This document shows positions 33,379 to 42,049 of a stretch of DNA of 64,000 bases, in pieces. The notes beneath the pieces are model-generated. The model was not told where the DNA came from. It was given only the letters and a program-made list of their open reading frames with translations, and did not search any database. The stretch spans positions 1 through 64,000 of the forward strand of contig NZ_JBCGDC010000014.1 of assembly GCF_042237075.1 (NCBI RefSeq), in the 5' to 3' direction. Position numbers and translations under genes: made by a program. Each line of letters begins with the position of its first letter. The stretch's first letter is position 1. This stretch comes from Polymorphospora lycopeni (GTDB lineage: Bacteria > Actinomycetota > Actinomycetes > Mycobacteriales > Micromonosporaceae).

Positions 33379-34073
33379 GGCCCGGTCCCGGCGTCTCGCA
33401 GCACCCGGGCGACCCGGACCAGGACCACCAGGACCAGCGCGAGCAGGATCCGCTCGAGCAGTCCGATGTACGGCAGCGAGTCGGCGTCGAGCAGGATCGT
33501 CGGCCCGTGGGCGGCGGCGAACCCGACACCCGCCACCGCGGTGACCACTGCCGCCGCCCTGAGCTGCCGGGCATCGTCGTCCCGGCCCGCGCCGGCGACG
33601 ACGAGTCCGAGCAGCGGGGGTACGGCGACCGCGACAGCGGCCCCGTACCGGTGCAGCACCCCGGCGTACGTGGTCGGCTCCCCGGACAGGTCCATCGGGA
33701 ACACGGCCAGCGCCACCAGTCCCGCCGCCCACAACGCGAGCAGCAGGGTGAGCGGTCCGCTCCGGCGCAGCCCGGCCCGCCGGATGCCGATCCCCAGGCA
33801 GGCGGCGGCGGTGACGAGTGCGGCGGCCGCGACACCGAGCAGCAGTACGCCCGTCGGCGAGGCGACGGTCTCGCTCAGCATCTGGTGTAGTGGGTGGACC
33901 CCGTCGACCGCGTGCAGTGCCAGTCCGGCGACCAGTGCGACGGTGACCGCACCGAGCGCGTACCGGTACCAGCCGGGAGCCGGGGTCGACGGTCCGCCGG
34001 GCCGCTGCCCGGCGGGAGCGTCGACGGTGACGGGAGGGCGGGTGTCGGCCAGCAGGCCGCTTCCGGTCGTCAC
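33375..34073 (-). CDS. DUF998 membrane protein
   Basis: A 232-residue protein with GTG start at 34073. It has about six helices, with the DUF998 features HPLHQMLSETVA after the first helix and LWAAGLVALAVFPMDLSG in the middle. The family is of unknown function but recurs in envelope-related actinobacterial operons. Both ends overlap neighbouring genes by 4 bases (GTGA), fixing it in the operon. Confidence 0.82.
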   Translation of the reverse strand: MTTGSGLLADTRPPVTVDAPAGQRPGGPSTPAPGWYRYALGAVTVALVAGLALHAVDGVHPLHQMLSETVASPTGVLLLGVAAAALVTAAACLGIGIRRAGLRRSGPLTLLLALWAAGLVALAVFPMDLSGEPTTYAGVLHRYGAAVAVAVPPLLGLVVAGAGRDDDARQLRAAAVVTAVAGVGFAAAHGPTILLDADSLPYIGLLERILLALVLVVLVRVARVLRDAGTGP

Positions 34074-35388
34074 GCCGACACCCGCAGCGCCGGGACCGTG
34101 GCAGCCGGGACCGTCGGCCGCTGGCCGCCGACCCGGGCGTAGATCTCGTCGAAGGCGGCGATGGTGCGGGCCTCGTCGTGTTCCTCGGCGAGGATCCGGC
34201 TCCGCCGGCCCATGGCCGCCGCCCGGGCGGGGTCGGCCAGGATCGCCAGCAGCCGGTCGGCCAGCGCCGCGTCGTCACCGGGCGGGAAGAGCAGGCCGTT
34301 GTCGCCGGGCCGCACCAGGTGCGGCAGCGCGGACGCGTCCGCGCCGCCGACCNNNNNNNNNNNNNNNNNNNNNNNNNNNNNNNNNNNNNNNNNNNNNNNN
34401 NNNNNNNNNNNNNNNNNNNNNNNNNNNNNNNNNNNNNNNNNNCCGCGCCGACGACCGGTACGCCGCACGCCATCGCCTCCAGCGTCACCAGGCTCTGCAG
34501 TTCGGCGGTGCCGGCGTTGACGAAGACGTCGGTGGCGGCGTACGCGGCGGGCAGGTCGGCGTCGGCGACGAATCCGGTGAAGACGAGTGCGTCGGCGACG
34601 CCGAGGTCGGCGGCCAGGGCCGCCAGCCGGCCGCGCTCGGCCCCGGTGCCGACGAGCATGAGCTGGGCGTCGACGTGCCGGCGTACCCGGGCCAGGGCGC
34701 GGACCACGACGTCGATGTTCTTCTCCTTGTCGAGCCGGCCGACGTAGCCGATCGTCGGGCGGGCCGGCACCCCGTAGCGCAGCCGGAACCCGGCGGAGTT
34801 GTGGCCGGTGCCGAAGCGGGACAGGTCCATCCCGCACGAGATCGGCAGGACCGGCCCGGGCACCCCGGCCCGCTCGGCGAGTGCCGCCGCGTACGGCGTC
34901 GGCGCGGTCACCACCGCGGCCCGGCCGTAGACGCCGGCCAGGTCCCGCCACGCCCACTCGTGCAGCCGGCGCCGGCCGAGGTCGCCGACCGGCACGTAGT
35001 GGGTCAGGTTCTCCGGCATGAAGTGGTTGGTGGCGACGACCGGGATGCCGAGCCCGGCCGCGGCCCCGATCAGCGCCCGGCAGAGCGGGAAGTGGCTCTG
35101 CACGTGCACCACGTCGGGGCGTACCTCGGTGAGGATCCGGCGGGCGGCGGCGACCAGGCGCACCGGGGCGCAGAACCGGAAACCTCTTCGGCGCAGTACG
35201 GGCAGCGACCGGACCCGGTGCTCGACGATCCCCGGTTCGGTGGCGGTGCTGCGGCTGGCGTACCCGGTCGACGGGCAGACGACGTGCACCTCGTGCCGGC
35301 CGGCCAGGGCGGTCGCCAGCCGCTGTGCGAAGTACGACGCGCCGTTGACGTCGGGCGCGTACGTGTCGGCACCGATGAGGATCTTCAT
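34070..35388 (-). CDS. Family 4 glycosyltransferase, interrupted by assembly gap
   Basis: A GT-B glycosyltransferase starting MKILIGADTYAPDVNGASYF at 35388 (AAGGAGAAA ribosome binding site). The N-lobe has VRPDVVHVQSHFPL, the C-lobe PTIGYVGRLDKEKNIDVVV, and the donor-binding E-x7-E motif ELQSLVTLE just before the gap. After 90 unknown bases the end is read in another frame (LPHLVRPGDNGLLFPPGD to RVSA). The 946 and 283 known bases require a true gap length of 1 mod 3, so 90 is only a placeholder. It resembles mannosyltransferases acting on lipids. DedA and DUF998 genes flank it. Confidence 0.85.
34353..34442. other. Assembly gap (90 N)
   Basis: A run of 90 unknown bases inside the glycosyltransferase gene. 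The reading frame does not continue across it as written, so the true missing length is not a multiple of three. Confidence 1.
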
Positions 35389-35987
35389 GGTTTCTCCTTG
35401 ACGGGATCGAATCGGGTTCCGGCGAGCCGCCGGGTGATCAGGTGGGTGGCCACGACCGCCAGGGCCAGCCCGGCGGCGACGGCGAGCCCGGTGCCGGGCG
35501 AGGTGAGCAGGTGCGCGACCTCCTGGCCGAAGAGCACGCCGGCGCCGATCAGCAGTGCGGCGCGTACCGTGCTGGCCCCGGCCACCCAGGCCAGGAACCT
35601 GCGGTACGGGGCCCGGGCCAGCCCGGCGGCCAGGAACGCGGGTACGGCGGCGACGTCGACGACCTTCGCGCCGAGCACGACGCGGGGCAGGGCCCGGCGG
35701 ACCGCCGTGGTGAGCCGTTGCCGCCGGTGTGGCGGCAGTCCGAGCCGGCCCAGCAGCGGCGCCACCCGCCGGTGGTTGCCGAACCGGCCGAGCAGGTAGA
35801 GGCTGCTGTCGGCGAGCACGTCGGCGACGACGACGATCAGCCAGATCGGCCAGAACCGGGCCATTCCGGCACCGACCAGTGCCCCGGCGACGACCGTCGC
35901 CGCCGGCCCCTCGATCAGCACCAACGGCCCGAGCAGCAGGTACGGGTGGTCGGTCACCCCCGTCCACAGCACCTGCGCCGGATCCAT
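35385..35987 (-). CDS. DedA/VTT-family membrane protein
   Basis: A 200-residue membrane protein with the DedA/SNARE-associated (VTT) layout: GPLVLIEGPAATVVAGALVGAG, then WLIVVVADVLADSSLYLLGRF, then the KVVDVAAVPAFLAAGLARAP re-entrant region. Family members are thought to be lipid scramblases or transporters of undecaprenyl or phospholipid. It heads a four-gene leftward operon and overlaps the glycosyltransferase start by 4 bases, suggesting a shared role in lipid-linked glycan handling. Confidence 0.85.
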   Translation of the reverse strand: MDPAQVLWTGVTDHPYLLLGPLVLIEGPAATVVAGALVGAGMARFWPIWLIVVVADVLADSSLYLLGRFGNHRRVAPLLGRLGLPPHRRQRLTTAVRRALPRVVLGAKVVDVAAVPAFLAAGLARAPYRRFLAWVAGASTVRAALLIGAGVLFGQEVAHLLTSPGTGLAVAAGLALAVVATHLITRRLAGTRFDPVKEKP

Positions 35988-36223
35988 GGCCGCCCCCTCC
36001 GCACCGCCGTCTCCGGCGGCGGTTCCGCCGGCGACGGGAGAAAACTAGGTACGGGACACCGCGCCGGTCGTCGCCCCGCGGAGGCGTTCCGGCCCGGACG
36101 GTCGAGGTAGTTCGCCGGCCCCGCGCGTACCTCCGCGGTAGGGGGTGGCGTACCGCCACGGCCTGACGTCACCCTGACTCCGACCCCGGTACCGTCGCCC
36201 TGAGCAGGGCACGGGGAGGGATC

Positions 36224-37465
36224 GTGGAAACCAGGCTGTGGGCGCCGGTACGCCCGGCCGAGCCGCTCGGACCGTGGTCGTGGCTGGTGGCCGGCGCGCT
36301 GGCCATCGTGTTGATGGCGGTCAACATTCCGGTCGCGGCCGAGATATACGAGGTGCCGCTGGTCGTGGCGTTCGGCGCCGGCATCGCGCAGGGGGTGGCC
36401 CTGCCGCTGACCCTGTGGTGGCCGGTCCAGGCGACCGCGGTGCAGTTCGCCGGGGTGACCGCCCTGGCGGTCATGCTGTCCTTCGACGCCGGCCCGACCT
36501 GGCCGCTGACGATTCCGGGCCTGATCGCCCTGATCGCCCACGTGGCCCTGGTCGGCCTGTTCCACGAGTGGCGGGCGGCGGCGACGGCCTGGTGGGCGAG
36601 CGTGCTGCTGTGCGTCCTGCTGGTGGTGCTCGACCTGCGGGCCGGCCATACGTTCGCCGAGGCCGAGCCGTTGCTCGTCATCTACGCCACGAACTCGGCC
36701 CTGATCACGCTCGGTGCGATCGCCTTCCGGCAGCGGGCCGTGATCCGGCGCCAGCTCGTCGACGCCCGCCGCGACGTGGCCCTCGAACAGGCGCAGCGGG
36801 CGGTGGTCGAGGAACGGACCCGGATCGCCCGGGAGCTGCACGACGTCGTCGCGCACAGCATGTCGGTGATCCACATGCAGGCGACGTCGGCGGCGTACCG
36901 GATCAAGAACATCGACGACGAGTCGCGGGACGAGTTCGCGCAGATCGCCGCCGGTGCCCGGGGTGCGCTGCGCGAGATGCGGCAACTGCTGGCCGTGCTC
37001 CGCGACGAGGACGCCGCCGTCGACCTGCGGCCGGTACCCAACCTGGACCGGCTCGACGAACTGGCCGAGTCGGTACGCCGTGGCGGCGTACCCGTCGACC
37101 TGTGGGTCTCCGACGCCGTACGCGCCACGGCGGTGTCGGACGCGATCGCCCTGGCCGCGTACCGGATCGTGCAGGAGTCGCTGAGCAACGTCGTCCGGCA
37201 CGCGGCCGGCGCCCCTACCGTCGTACGGGTCGACCTCGAACCCGGCGACGTGCTCGCCGTCGTCGTCACCAACGACGCCCCGACCGGCCCCACCGGCCCG
37301 CCCGAGGAGGTCGGCCGGGCCGGCCACGGGCTGCACGGGATGCGGGAACGGGTCCGCCTGGTCGGCGGCACCCTGGAGACGGCTCCGCTCGCGGACGGCG
37401 GCTACCGGGTCGCCGCCCGGCTGCCGATACGGTGGGACCAGGCAGCCGACGGGAGCAACGGGTGA
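36224..37465 (+). CDS. Two-component sensor histidine kinase
   Basis: A 413-residue NarL-family kinase. The N-terminal ~165 residues hold about five or six helices (WLVAGALAIVLMAVNIPVA onwards) with no large external domain. HisKA_3 follows with phospho-accepting His206 in ARELHDVVAHSMSV, then a HATPase_c domain (ESLSNVVRHA, GRAGHGLHGMRERVRLVGGT). GTG start at 36224 behind GGGGAGGG. It overlaps the response regulator gene by 4 bases. The signal is unknown; a membrane or cell-envelope stimulus is likely. Confidence 0.92.
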   Translation: METRLWAPVRPAEPLGPWSWLVAGALAIVLMAVNIPVAAEIYEVPLVVAFGAGIAQGVALPLTLWWPVQATAVQFAGVTALAVMLSFDAGPTWPLTIPGLIALIAHVALVGLFHEWRAAATAWWASVLLCVLLVVLDLRAGHTFAEAEPLLVIYATNSALITLGAIAFRQRAVIRRQLVDARRDVALEQAQRAVVEERTRIARELHDVVAHSMSVIHMQATSAAYRIKNIDDESRDEFAQIAAGARGALREMRQLLAVLRDEDAAVDLRPVPNLDRLDELAESVRRGGVPVDLWVSDAVRATAVSDAIALAAYRIVQESLSNVVRHAAGAPTVVRVDLEPGDVLAVVVTNDAPTGPTGPPEEVGRAGHGLHGMRERVRLVGGTLETAPLADGGYRVAARLPIRWDQAADGSNG

Positions 37466-38130
37466 TCCGGATTCTGATCGTGGACGACCAGTCGATGATC
37501 CGGGTCGGCATCCGGGCGATCCTCGACTCGCAGGACGACATGACCGTGGTCGGCGAGGCCGAGAACGGGCGCGCCGGCGTCGACCGCTGCCGCAGCCTGC
37601 GCCCCGACGTCGTGCTGATGGACGTACGGATGCCGGTGCTGGACGGGCTCGCCGCCACCCGGGCGATCCTCGGCCCGGAACGCACCGAGGGACACCACCC
37701 CCGGGTGCTGATGCTGACCACGTTCGACATCGACGACTACATCTACGAGGCGCTGCGGATCGGGGCCAGCGGCTTCCTGCTCAAGGACAGCGAACCCGAC
37801 GAGCTGATGCGCGCCGTACGGGTGGTGGCCGGTGGCGAGGCGCTGCTGGCGCCGAGCATCACCCGCCGGCTCATCGAGAACTTCGTCGACGCGCAGCCGA
37901 AGCGGCCGGCGGGCACCACGGCGCTCAACGCGCTGACCGACCGGGAACGGGAGGTGTTGCGGCTGGTGGCGCTCGGCATGTCCAACGCCGAGATCGCCGC
38001 GTCGCTGTTCATCGCCGAGCAGACCACCAAGACCCACGTCAGCCGCATCCTGCAGAAGCTGGGGCTGCGTGACCGGGTGCAGGCGGTGGTGTTCGGCTAC
38101 GAGACCGGCCTGGTCACCCCGGGCGGCTGA
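37462..38130 (+). CDS. LuxR/NarL-family response regulator
   Basis: A 222-residue regulator with GTG start at 37462. The receiver domain has the acidic pair at 8-9, phospho-acceptor Asp54 (VVLMDVRMP) and KDSEPDEL, and the C-terminal LuxR HTH reads LTDREREVLRLVALGMSNAE, with KTHVSRILQKLGLRDRVQ. It is the partner of the histidine kinase just upstream (GTGA overlap). No neighbouring gene is an obvious target. Confidence 0.93.
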   Translation: MIRILIVDDQSMIRVGIRAILDSQDDMTVVGEAENGRAGVDRCRSLRPDVVLMDVRMPVLDGLAATRAILGPERTEGHHPRVLMLTTFDIDDYIYEALRIGASGFLLKDSEPDELMRAVRVVAGGEALLAPSITRRLIENFVDAQPKRPAGTTALNALTDREREVLRLVALGMSNAEIAASLFIAEQTTKTHVSRILQKLGLRDRVQAVVFGYETGLVTPGG

Positions 38131-38177
38131 CCTTCGCTGATCCGGGCGATGCGCGCCGCCCCGCTGCCCGCACCATC

Positions 38178-38238
38178 GTTGATCTGAGCGTCAGCGACCT
38201 TATCCGGCGCGGGTAGGGTCTCTGGTGCTCAGATCAAC
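38178..38238. repeat. 61-bp element with 12-bp terminal inverted repeats
   Basis: GTTGATCTGAGC (38178-38189) and its exact complement GCTCAGATCAAC (38227-38238) flank 37 bases. The right arm overlaps the stop of the leftward hypothetical gene (KLI-stop). It lies between convergent genes, so a terminator is possible, but the long spacer and perfect ends also fit a small palindromic repeat element. Confidence 0.7.
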
Positions 38239-38751
38239 TTTGTCGGGTCCGCCGGCAGTCCGGCGTGGAAGCGCAGCAGCCTGACCCGATGCTCGCCGAG
38301 TACCGGTCGGGCCCGCTCGATCAGCCGGTCGAGTTCGGCGGCGAGGCGCGGTCCCGGCTGGTCGTAGGTGGTCGCCGCCTGCCGCTGGAGCCACATCGCG
38401 AGGTCGGCCCGGGCGGCACCACGCAGCCGTTCGTCGGCGTCGTCGAGCAGGCGCAGGTCGGTGGCGACCCGCTGCCACGCGCCGCCCGAGATCAGCAGGC
38501 GGTAGCCGGCGAAGCGGACGTGCGGCGGGTTGCCCGGGTCGGTCAGTCCGGTGACCATCACCGGGTCCAGGCTCCCGGCCTCGTGCCGCAGGGTCGTCAC
38601 GACCCCGCAGCAGATCGAGGTCGGGCAGTTCCGGCAGGTAGTCAAGTTCCACCGGTACGGCCCTGGTCATCCCCCGCAGACGGCTCCACAGATCCACGTC
38701 CACCACCGCCCCCGTATCCGGTCCCGCTATTCGTATCCCACGATCCACCAC
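38229..38751 (-). pseudogene. Hypothetical protein gene split by a frame change
   Basis: From a GTG at 38751 the frame reads VDRGIRIAGPDTGAVVDVDL and on to VPVELDYLPELPDLDLLRG. A different frame then continues naturally with VVTTLRHEAGSLDPVMVTGL, DPGNPPHVRFAGYRLLISGG and RPVLGEHRVRLLRFHAGLP to the stop at 38229. The change of frame falls near 38600. Both parts have actinobacterial codon bias, so this was one ~170-residue protein. I do not recognise the family. A sequencing error is as likely as a mutation. Confidence 0.55.
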
Positions 38752-38773
38752 GACCGCCCGTGCATTACGGCGG

Positions 38774-40831
38774 CTATCCGCCGAGGCGGACCCGGCGCAG
38801 GAGTTGGGCGTTGAGGGCCACCACGATGGTCGAGGCCGACATCAGCAGGGCTCCGGCGGCCGGGCTGAGCGCCACCCCGGCCCAGGCCAGCACCCCGGCG
38901 GCCAGTGGCAGCGCCACCACGTTGTAGCCGGCCGCCCAGCCCAGGTTCTGGATCATCTTGCGGTAGGAGGCACGGGACAGCCGGATCACTCCGGTCACGC
39001 CACGCGGGTCCGACGAGGCCAGTACGACACCGGCGGACTCGATGGCGACGTCGGTGCCGGCCCCGATGGCGATGCCGACGTCGGCCCGGGCCAGGGCGGG
39101 CGCGTCGTTGACGCCGTCGCCGACCATCGCCACCCGTAGGCCGCGCCGCTGCAACTCGCCCACGGCGTCGTCCTTGTCGGCCGGCAGGACCTCGGCGAAG
39201 ACCTCGTCGAGCCCGAGTTCGGCGGCGACCGCGTCGGCGACCGGGCGGGCGTCCCCGGTGATCATCACGATCTTCGAGATGCCCTGCCCACGAAGGTCGG
39301 CGATGGCCTGCCGGGCTTCGGGGCGTACCTCGTCGGCCAGGGCGAGCGCGCCGACGACCTGGGCCGGCCCTGCCTCGTCGAGGCGGAGCAGGTGCAGCAC
39401 GGCGGCTCCCCGCCGCGCCCAGTCCGCCGTCTCGGCCGCCAGTTCGGCCGGTACGTCGGCGTCCAGCTCCCGCAGCAGCGCCGGCCCGCCGACGGCGTAC
39501 CCGGTGCCGTCGATGCTGGCCCGCACGCCGCGCCCGGTCAGCGACCGGAAGCCGGTGGCCGGTGCCGGCCGCCCCCGATCGGTGGCGGCGGCGACGATGG
39601 CCCGGGCGAGCGGATGCTCGCTGTCGGCCTCGACGCCGGCCGCCAGGCGCAGCACCTCGTCGCCCTCGGTGCCGGGGGTGCCGGCGATGGCGGTGACGAC
39701 GTGCTCGCCCCGGGTGAGGGTGCCGGTCTTGTCGAAGAGCACCGCGTCGACCGTACGCATCCGCTCCAGCGCCAGCCGGTCCTTGACCAGGATTCCGGCC
39801 TTGGCCGCGACGGCGGTGGACAGCGCGATCACCAGGGGGATGGCGAGCCCGAGGGCGTGCGGGCAGGCGATCACCAGCACGGTGACCGTACGCACCACCG
39901 CCTCGTCGACGTTGCCGAGCAGCGCCCACGCCGTGAAGGTGGCCACGGCGGTCGCGATCGCGATGTAGAACAGCCAGGCGGCGAACCGGTCGGCCAGCAC
40001 CTGGGCGCGGCCGCTGGACCGCTGCGCCTGTGCCACGAGCCGCTGGATTCCGGCCAGGGCGGTGTCGTCGCCGACGGCTTCGACGCGTACCCGGATCGCG
40101 GAGTCGGTGGCGACGGTGCCGGCGACGACCCGGTCGCCGACCGACCGGGCGACCGGCCGGGACTCGCCGGTGATCATCGATTCGTCGAGTTCGGCGCCGC
40201 CGTCGACGATCCGGCCGTCGGCCGGCACCCGCGCGCCCGGCCGGACCAGCACCACGTCGTCGACGTGCAGTTCGGCCACCGGGACCCGCTCGGTACCGCC
40301 GTCGCCGACCCGTTCGGCGTCGTCGGGCAGCAGCGCGGCGAGGGCGGAGAGGGCGCCCTGCGCCTGACCGATCGCCTTCATCTCCTGCCAGTGCCCGAGC
40401 AGCATGATGGTGACCAGGGCCGCCAGTTCCCACCAGAAGTCGAGGTCGAACGCGCCGAAGGTGGTGGCGAGCGAGGCGGCGTACGCGACCGTGATCGCCA
40501 TCGCGATCAGCAGCATCATGCCCGGGGCCCGGTCGCGGACCTCGTGTACGGCGCCGGCCAGGAACGGCCAGCCGCCGTAGAGGAACACCACCGAGCCGAG
40601 CACCGGCCCGATCAGGGGCATGCCGGGGAAGTCCAGCGTGTAGCCGAACCAGTCCATCACCATGTGGCTGGTCACGACGATCGGCACGGTCAGTGCCAGG
40701 CTGAGCCAGAACTTGCGGCGGAAGATCTCCGGGTCGTGTCCGGCGTGCTTGTCGTGCCCCTGGTGACCGCCGTGGCCGTCGTGCTGCTCGTGCCCGGCGT
40801 GTTCGTCGTGCGCTGTCGTGTCGTGTCGCAT
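38774..40831 (-). CDS. Copper-translocating P1B-type ATPase, CopB-like
   Basis: A 685-residue P1B ATPase. It opens with a His-rich tail (HDEHAGHEQHDGHGGHQG) in place of a Cys-x-x-Cys domain and has eight helices, TGES, CPH at 323-325, DKTGT with phosphorylated Asp367, HPLARAI and GDGVNDAPAL. CPH with a histidine-rich N-terminus marks the CopB-like subgroup, which exports Cu+/Cu2+ or Ag+. The ATG at 40831 is preceded by GGGAGGT. A CsoR-like palindrome lies 26-40 bp upstream, so copper-induced expression is expected. Confidence 0.93.
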   Translation of the reverse strand: MRHDTTAHDEHAGHEQHDGHGGHQGHDKHAGHDPEIFRRKFWLSLALTVPIVVTSHMVMDWFGYTLDFPGMPLIGPVLGSVVFLYGGWPFLAGAVHEVRDRAPGMMLLIAMAITVAYAASLATTFGAFDLDFWWELAALVTIMLLGHWQEMKAIGQAQGALSALAALLPDDAERVGDGGTERVPVAELHVDDVVLVRPGARVPADGRIVDGGAELDESMITGESRPVARSVGDRVVAGTVATDSAIRVRVEAVGDDTALAGIQRLVAQAQRSSGRAQVLADRFAAWLFYIAIATAVATFTAWALLGNVDEAVVRTVTVLVIACPHALGLAIPLVIALSTAVAAKAGILVKDRLALERMRTVDAVLFDKTGTLTRGEHVVTAIAGTPGTEGDEVLRLAAGVEADSEHPLARAIVAAATDRGRPAPATGFRSLTGRGVRASIDGTGYAVGGPALLRELDADVPAELAAETADWARRGAAVLHLLRLDEAGPAQVVGALALADEVRPEARQAIADLRGQGISKIVMITGDARPVADAVAAELGLDEVFAEVLPADKDDAVGELQRRGLRVAMVGDGVNDAPALARADVGIAIGAGTDVAIESAGVVLASSDPRGVTGVIRLSRASYRKMIQNLGWAAGYNVVALPLAAGVLAWAGVALSPAAGALLMSASTIVVALNAQLLRRVRLGG

Positions 40832-40856
40832 GTCGGCACCTCCCACCCTCACCATA

Positions 40857-40871
40857 TACCCCCCAGGGGTA
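40857..40871 (-). promoter_or_regulatory. CsoR-like copper operator
   Basis: TACCCC-CCA-GGGGTA is a perfect 6-3-6 palindrome matching the G/C-tract TACCC...GGGTA boxes bound by CsoR-family copper repressors. It sits 26 bp upstream of the CopB-like ATPase start. No csoR gene is in the window, so the repressor must be encoded elsewhere. Confidence 0.65.
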
Positions 40872-41099
40872 CCCGCAACCCTCGCGTGACCACCACCTCA
40901 CCCTCGCGCAACCCGACCCACACCGCCGCCGGTTCGGAAACCGTCGGAGATGCGTGATTGTCAATACATGAATGGACTGGACGCGCCCTGCCCATTTTCC
41001 GAATACCGCGTTTTCCGTCGGTCGAGTTGACCTCTTTCAGCACGTAATCATTGGTGCACACGGGCCACGGCAGGCCCATCCCATTCCCGTGGAGACTCG

Positions 41100-41297
41100 A
41101 TGCTCCGTAGGTCGAACGCCCCTGCCCCGACCGCCCCCGCCAAGAGGATCCGGACGAGAATCGTCGCCACGATCGCCGGCCTGCCGGCCAACACCACCTT
41201 CCAGTACGTGGTCGGAATCGGCGCCCCCACGACCTACGTACTCACTCCCCCGAAACACAGCAGCAGTTACGAACTGACCGTCACCTACACCTATTGA
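41100..41297 (+). CDS. Orphan small protein, strand-rich, unknown
   Basis: A 65-residue frame from ATG at 41100 with GTGGAG five bases upstream. Most third positions are G or C, which favours real coding. The N-terminal third is basic (RRSNAPAPTAPAKRIRTR); the rest is threonine-rich and beta-prone (IVATIAGLPANTTFQYVVGI, ending SYELTVTYTY). No signal peptide or cysteine. It stands alone between the copper ATPase and a leftward hypothetical gene. It could be a small structural protein or a peptide precursor; nothing decides. Confidence 0.4.
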   Translation: MLRRSNAPAPTAPAKRIRTRIVATIAGLPANTTFQYVVGIGAPTTYVLTPPKHSSSYELTVTYTY

Positions 41298-41348
41298 CGG
41301 CCCGCCCGGCCCCCGACCACCACGCGGGGCCCGGGCAACCCGGCCGGG

Positions 41349-41693
41349 TCAGCGGACCCGCAGATTGACCAGCGAACCGGCCGGCGGCCAGCCGGCCGGC
41401 GGAATCTCGCCGAGCCAGACGTACTCCAGGGAATCCACGCCGGCTTCGGACGCGAAGAGCAGCACGACGTCGCCTTCGGTTCCGGCCACCTCCGCCTCGG
41501 CGACCAATTCGGTGCCGGCGACGGGGCCGGCGGTGAAGTAGACGGTGGGGCAGCCGCAGCCGCACACCGCCCGCACCCGGAGCCGGGTCGCCTCGGCCCG
41601 CAACCGCCACCCGTGCCGGATCGGCAGCTCCAGCATCGCCCCGAGGATCTCCCGCTCCGCATCGCCCAGCGCCCGGCCCGTGTCGTCGGTCAT
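41349..41693 (-). CDS. Hypothetical protein with CGCGCP motif
   Basis: A 114-residue soluble protein from ATG at 41693 (MTDDTGRALGDAEREIL). The segment VRAVCGCGCPTVYF carries three closely spaced cysteines that could bind zinc or iron, followed by acidic beta strands (GTELVAEAEVAGTEGDVVLL, DSLEYVWLGEIPPAGWP). Similar small actinobacterial proteins are uncharacterised. Earlier in-frame starts are disfavoured because the preceding sequence has non-coding composition. Confidence 0.65.
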   Translation of the reverse strand: MTDDTGRALGDAEREILGAMLELPIRHGWRLRAEATRLRVRAVCGCGCPTVYFTAGPVAGTELVAEAEVAGTEGDVVLLFASEAGVDSLEYVWLGEIPPAGWPPAGSLVNLRVR

Positions 41694-41847
41694 GAGAGAA
41701 GCATGCCTCGGCACCGTCGTCCGATGCCCGGCCGGACCTCGGCAGGCATACCTCGATTCCGCCACCCTGCGCAAACTCTGAGGTAACGCCAGTGGCAACC
41801 GTTGGAAGATCCGTAGAGACCGCCACGCGAGGACGCCTCCGCGGGCA

Positions 41848-41879
41848 CCCCTAGGGGCACGGCATCACCAACCCCTAGG
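41848..41879. promoter_or_regulatory. Repeated CCCCTAGG sites upstream of PAS-LuxR gene
   Basis: CCCCTAGGGG (41848-41857, perfect palindrome) and CCCCTAGG (41872-41879) lie 24 bp apart in the ~350-bp gap between the leftward hypothetical gene and the PAS-LuxR gene. The CTAGGG/CCCTAG halves resemble sites of PAS-LuxR regulators such as PimM, so autoregulation is possible. This is inferred from symmetry and position. Confidence 0.45.
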
Positions 41880-42049
41880 TGGCGACCCCTGCTCGTCCCC
41901 TGCCGATAGGGGGCGGATACGGGTTTCACATTCGCCGCCCCCGCCACCATGATCGTTAGCGTCCGACAGGTTCTTCGCCCTTCCGGTGGACGAGGTCATC
42001 ACCACACGTGATCGCCGCTTACCGCGCCATGGAGAGGAAACGAGTTCGC

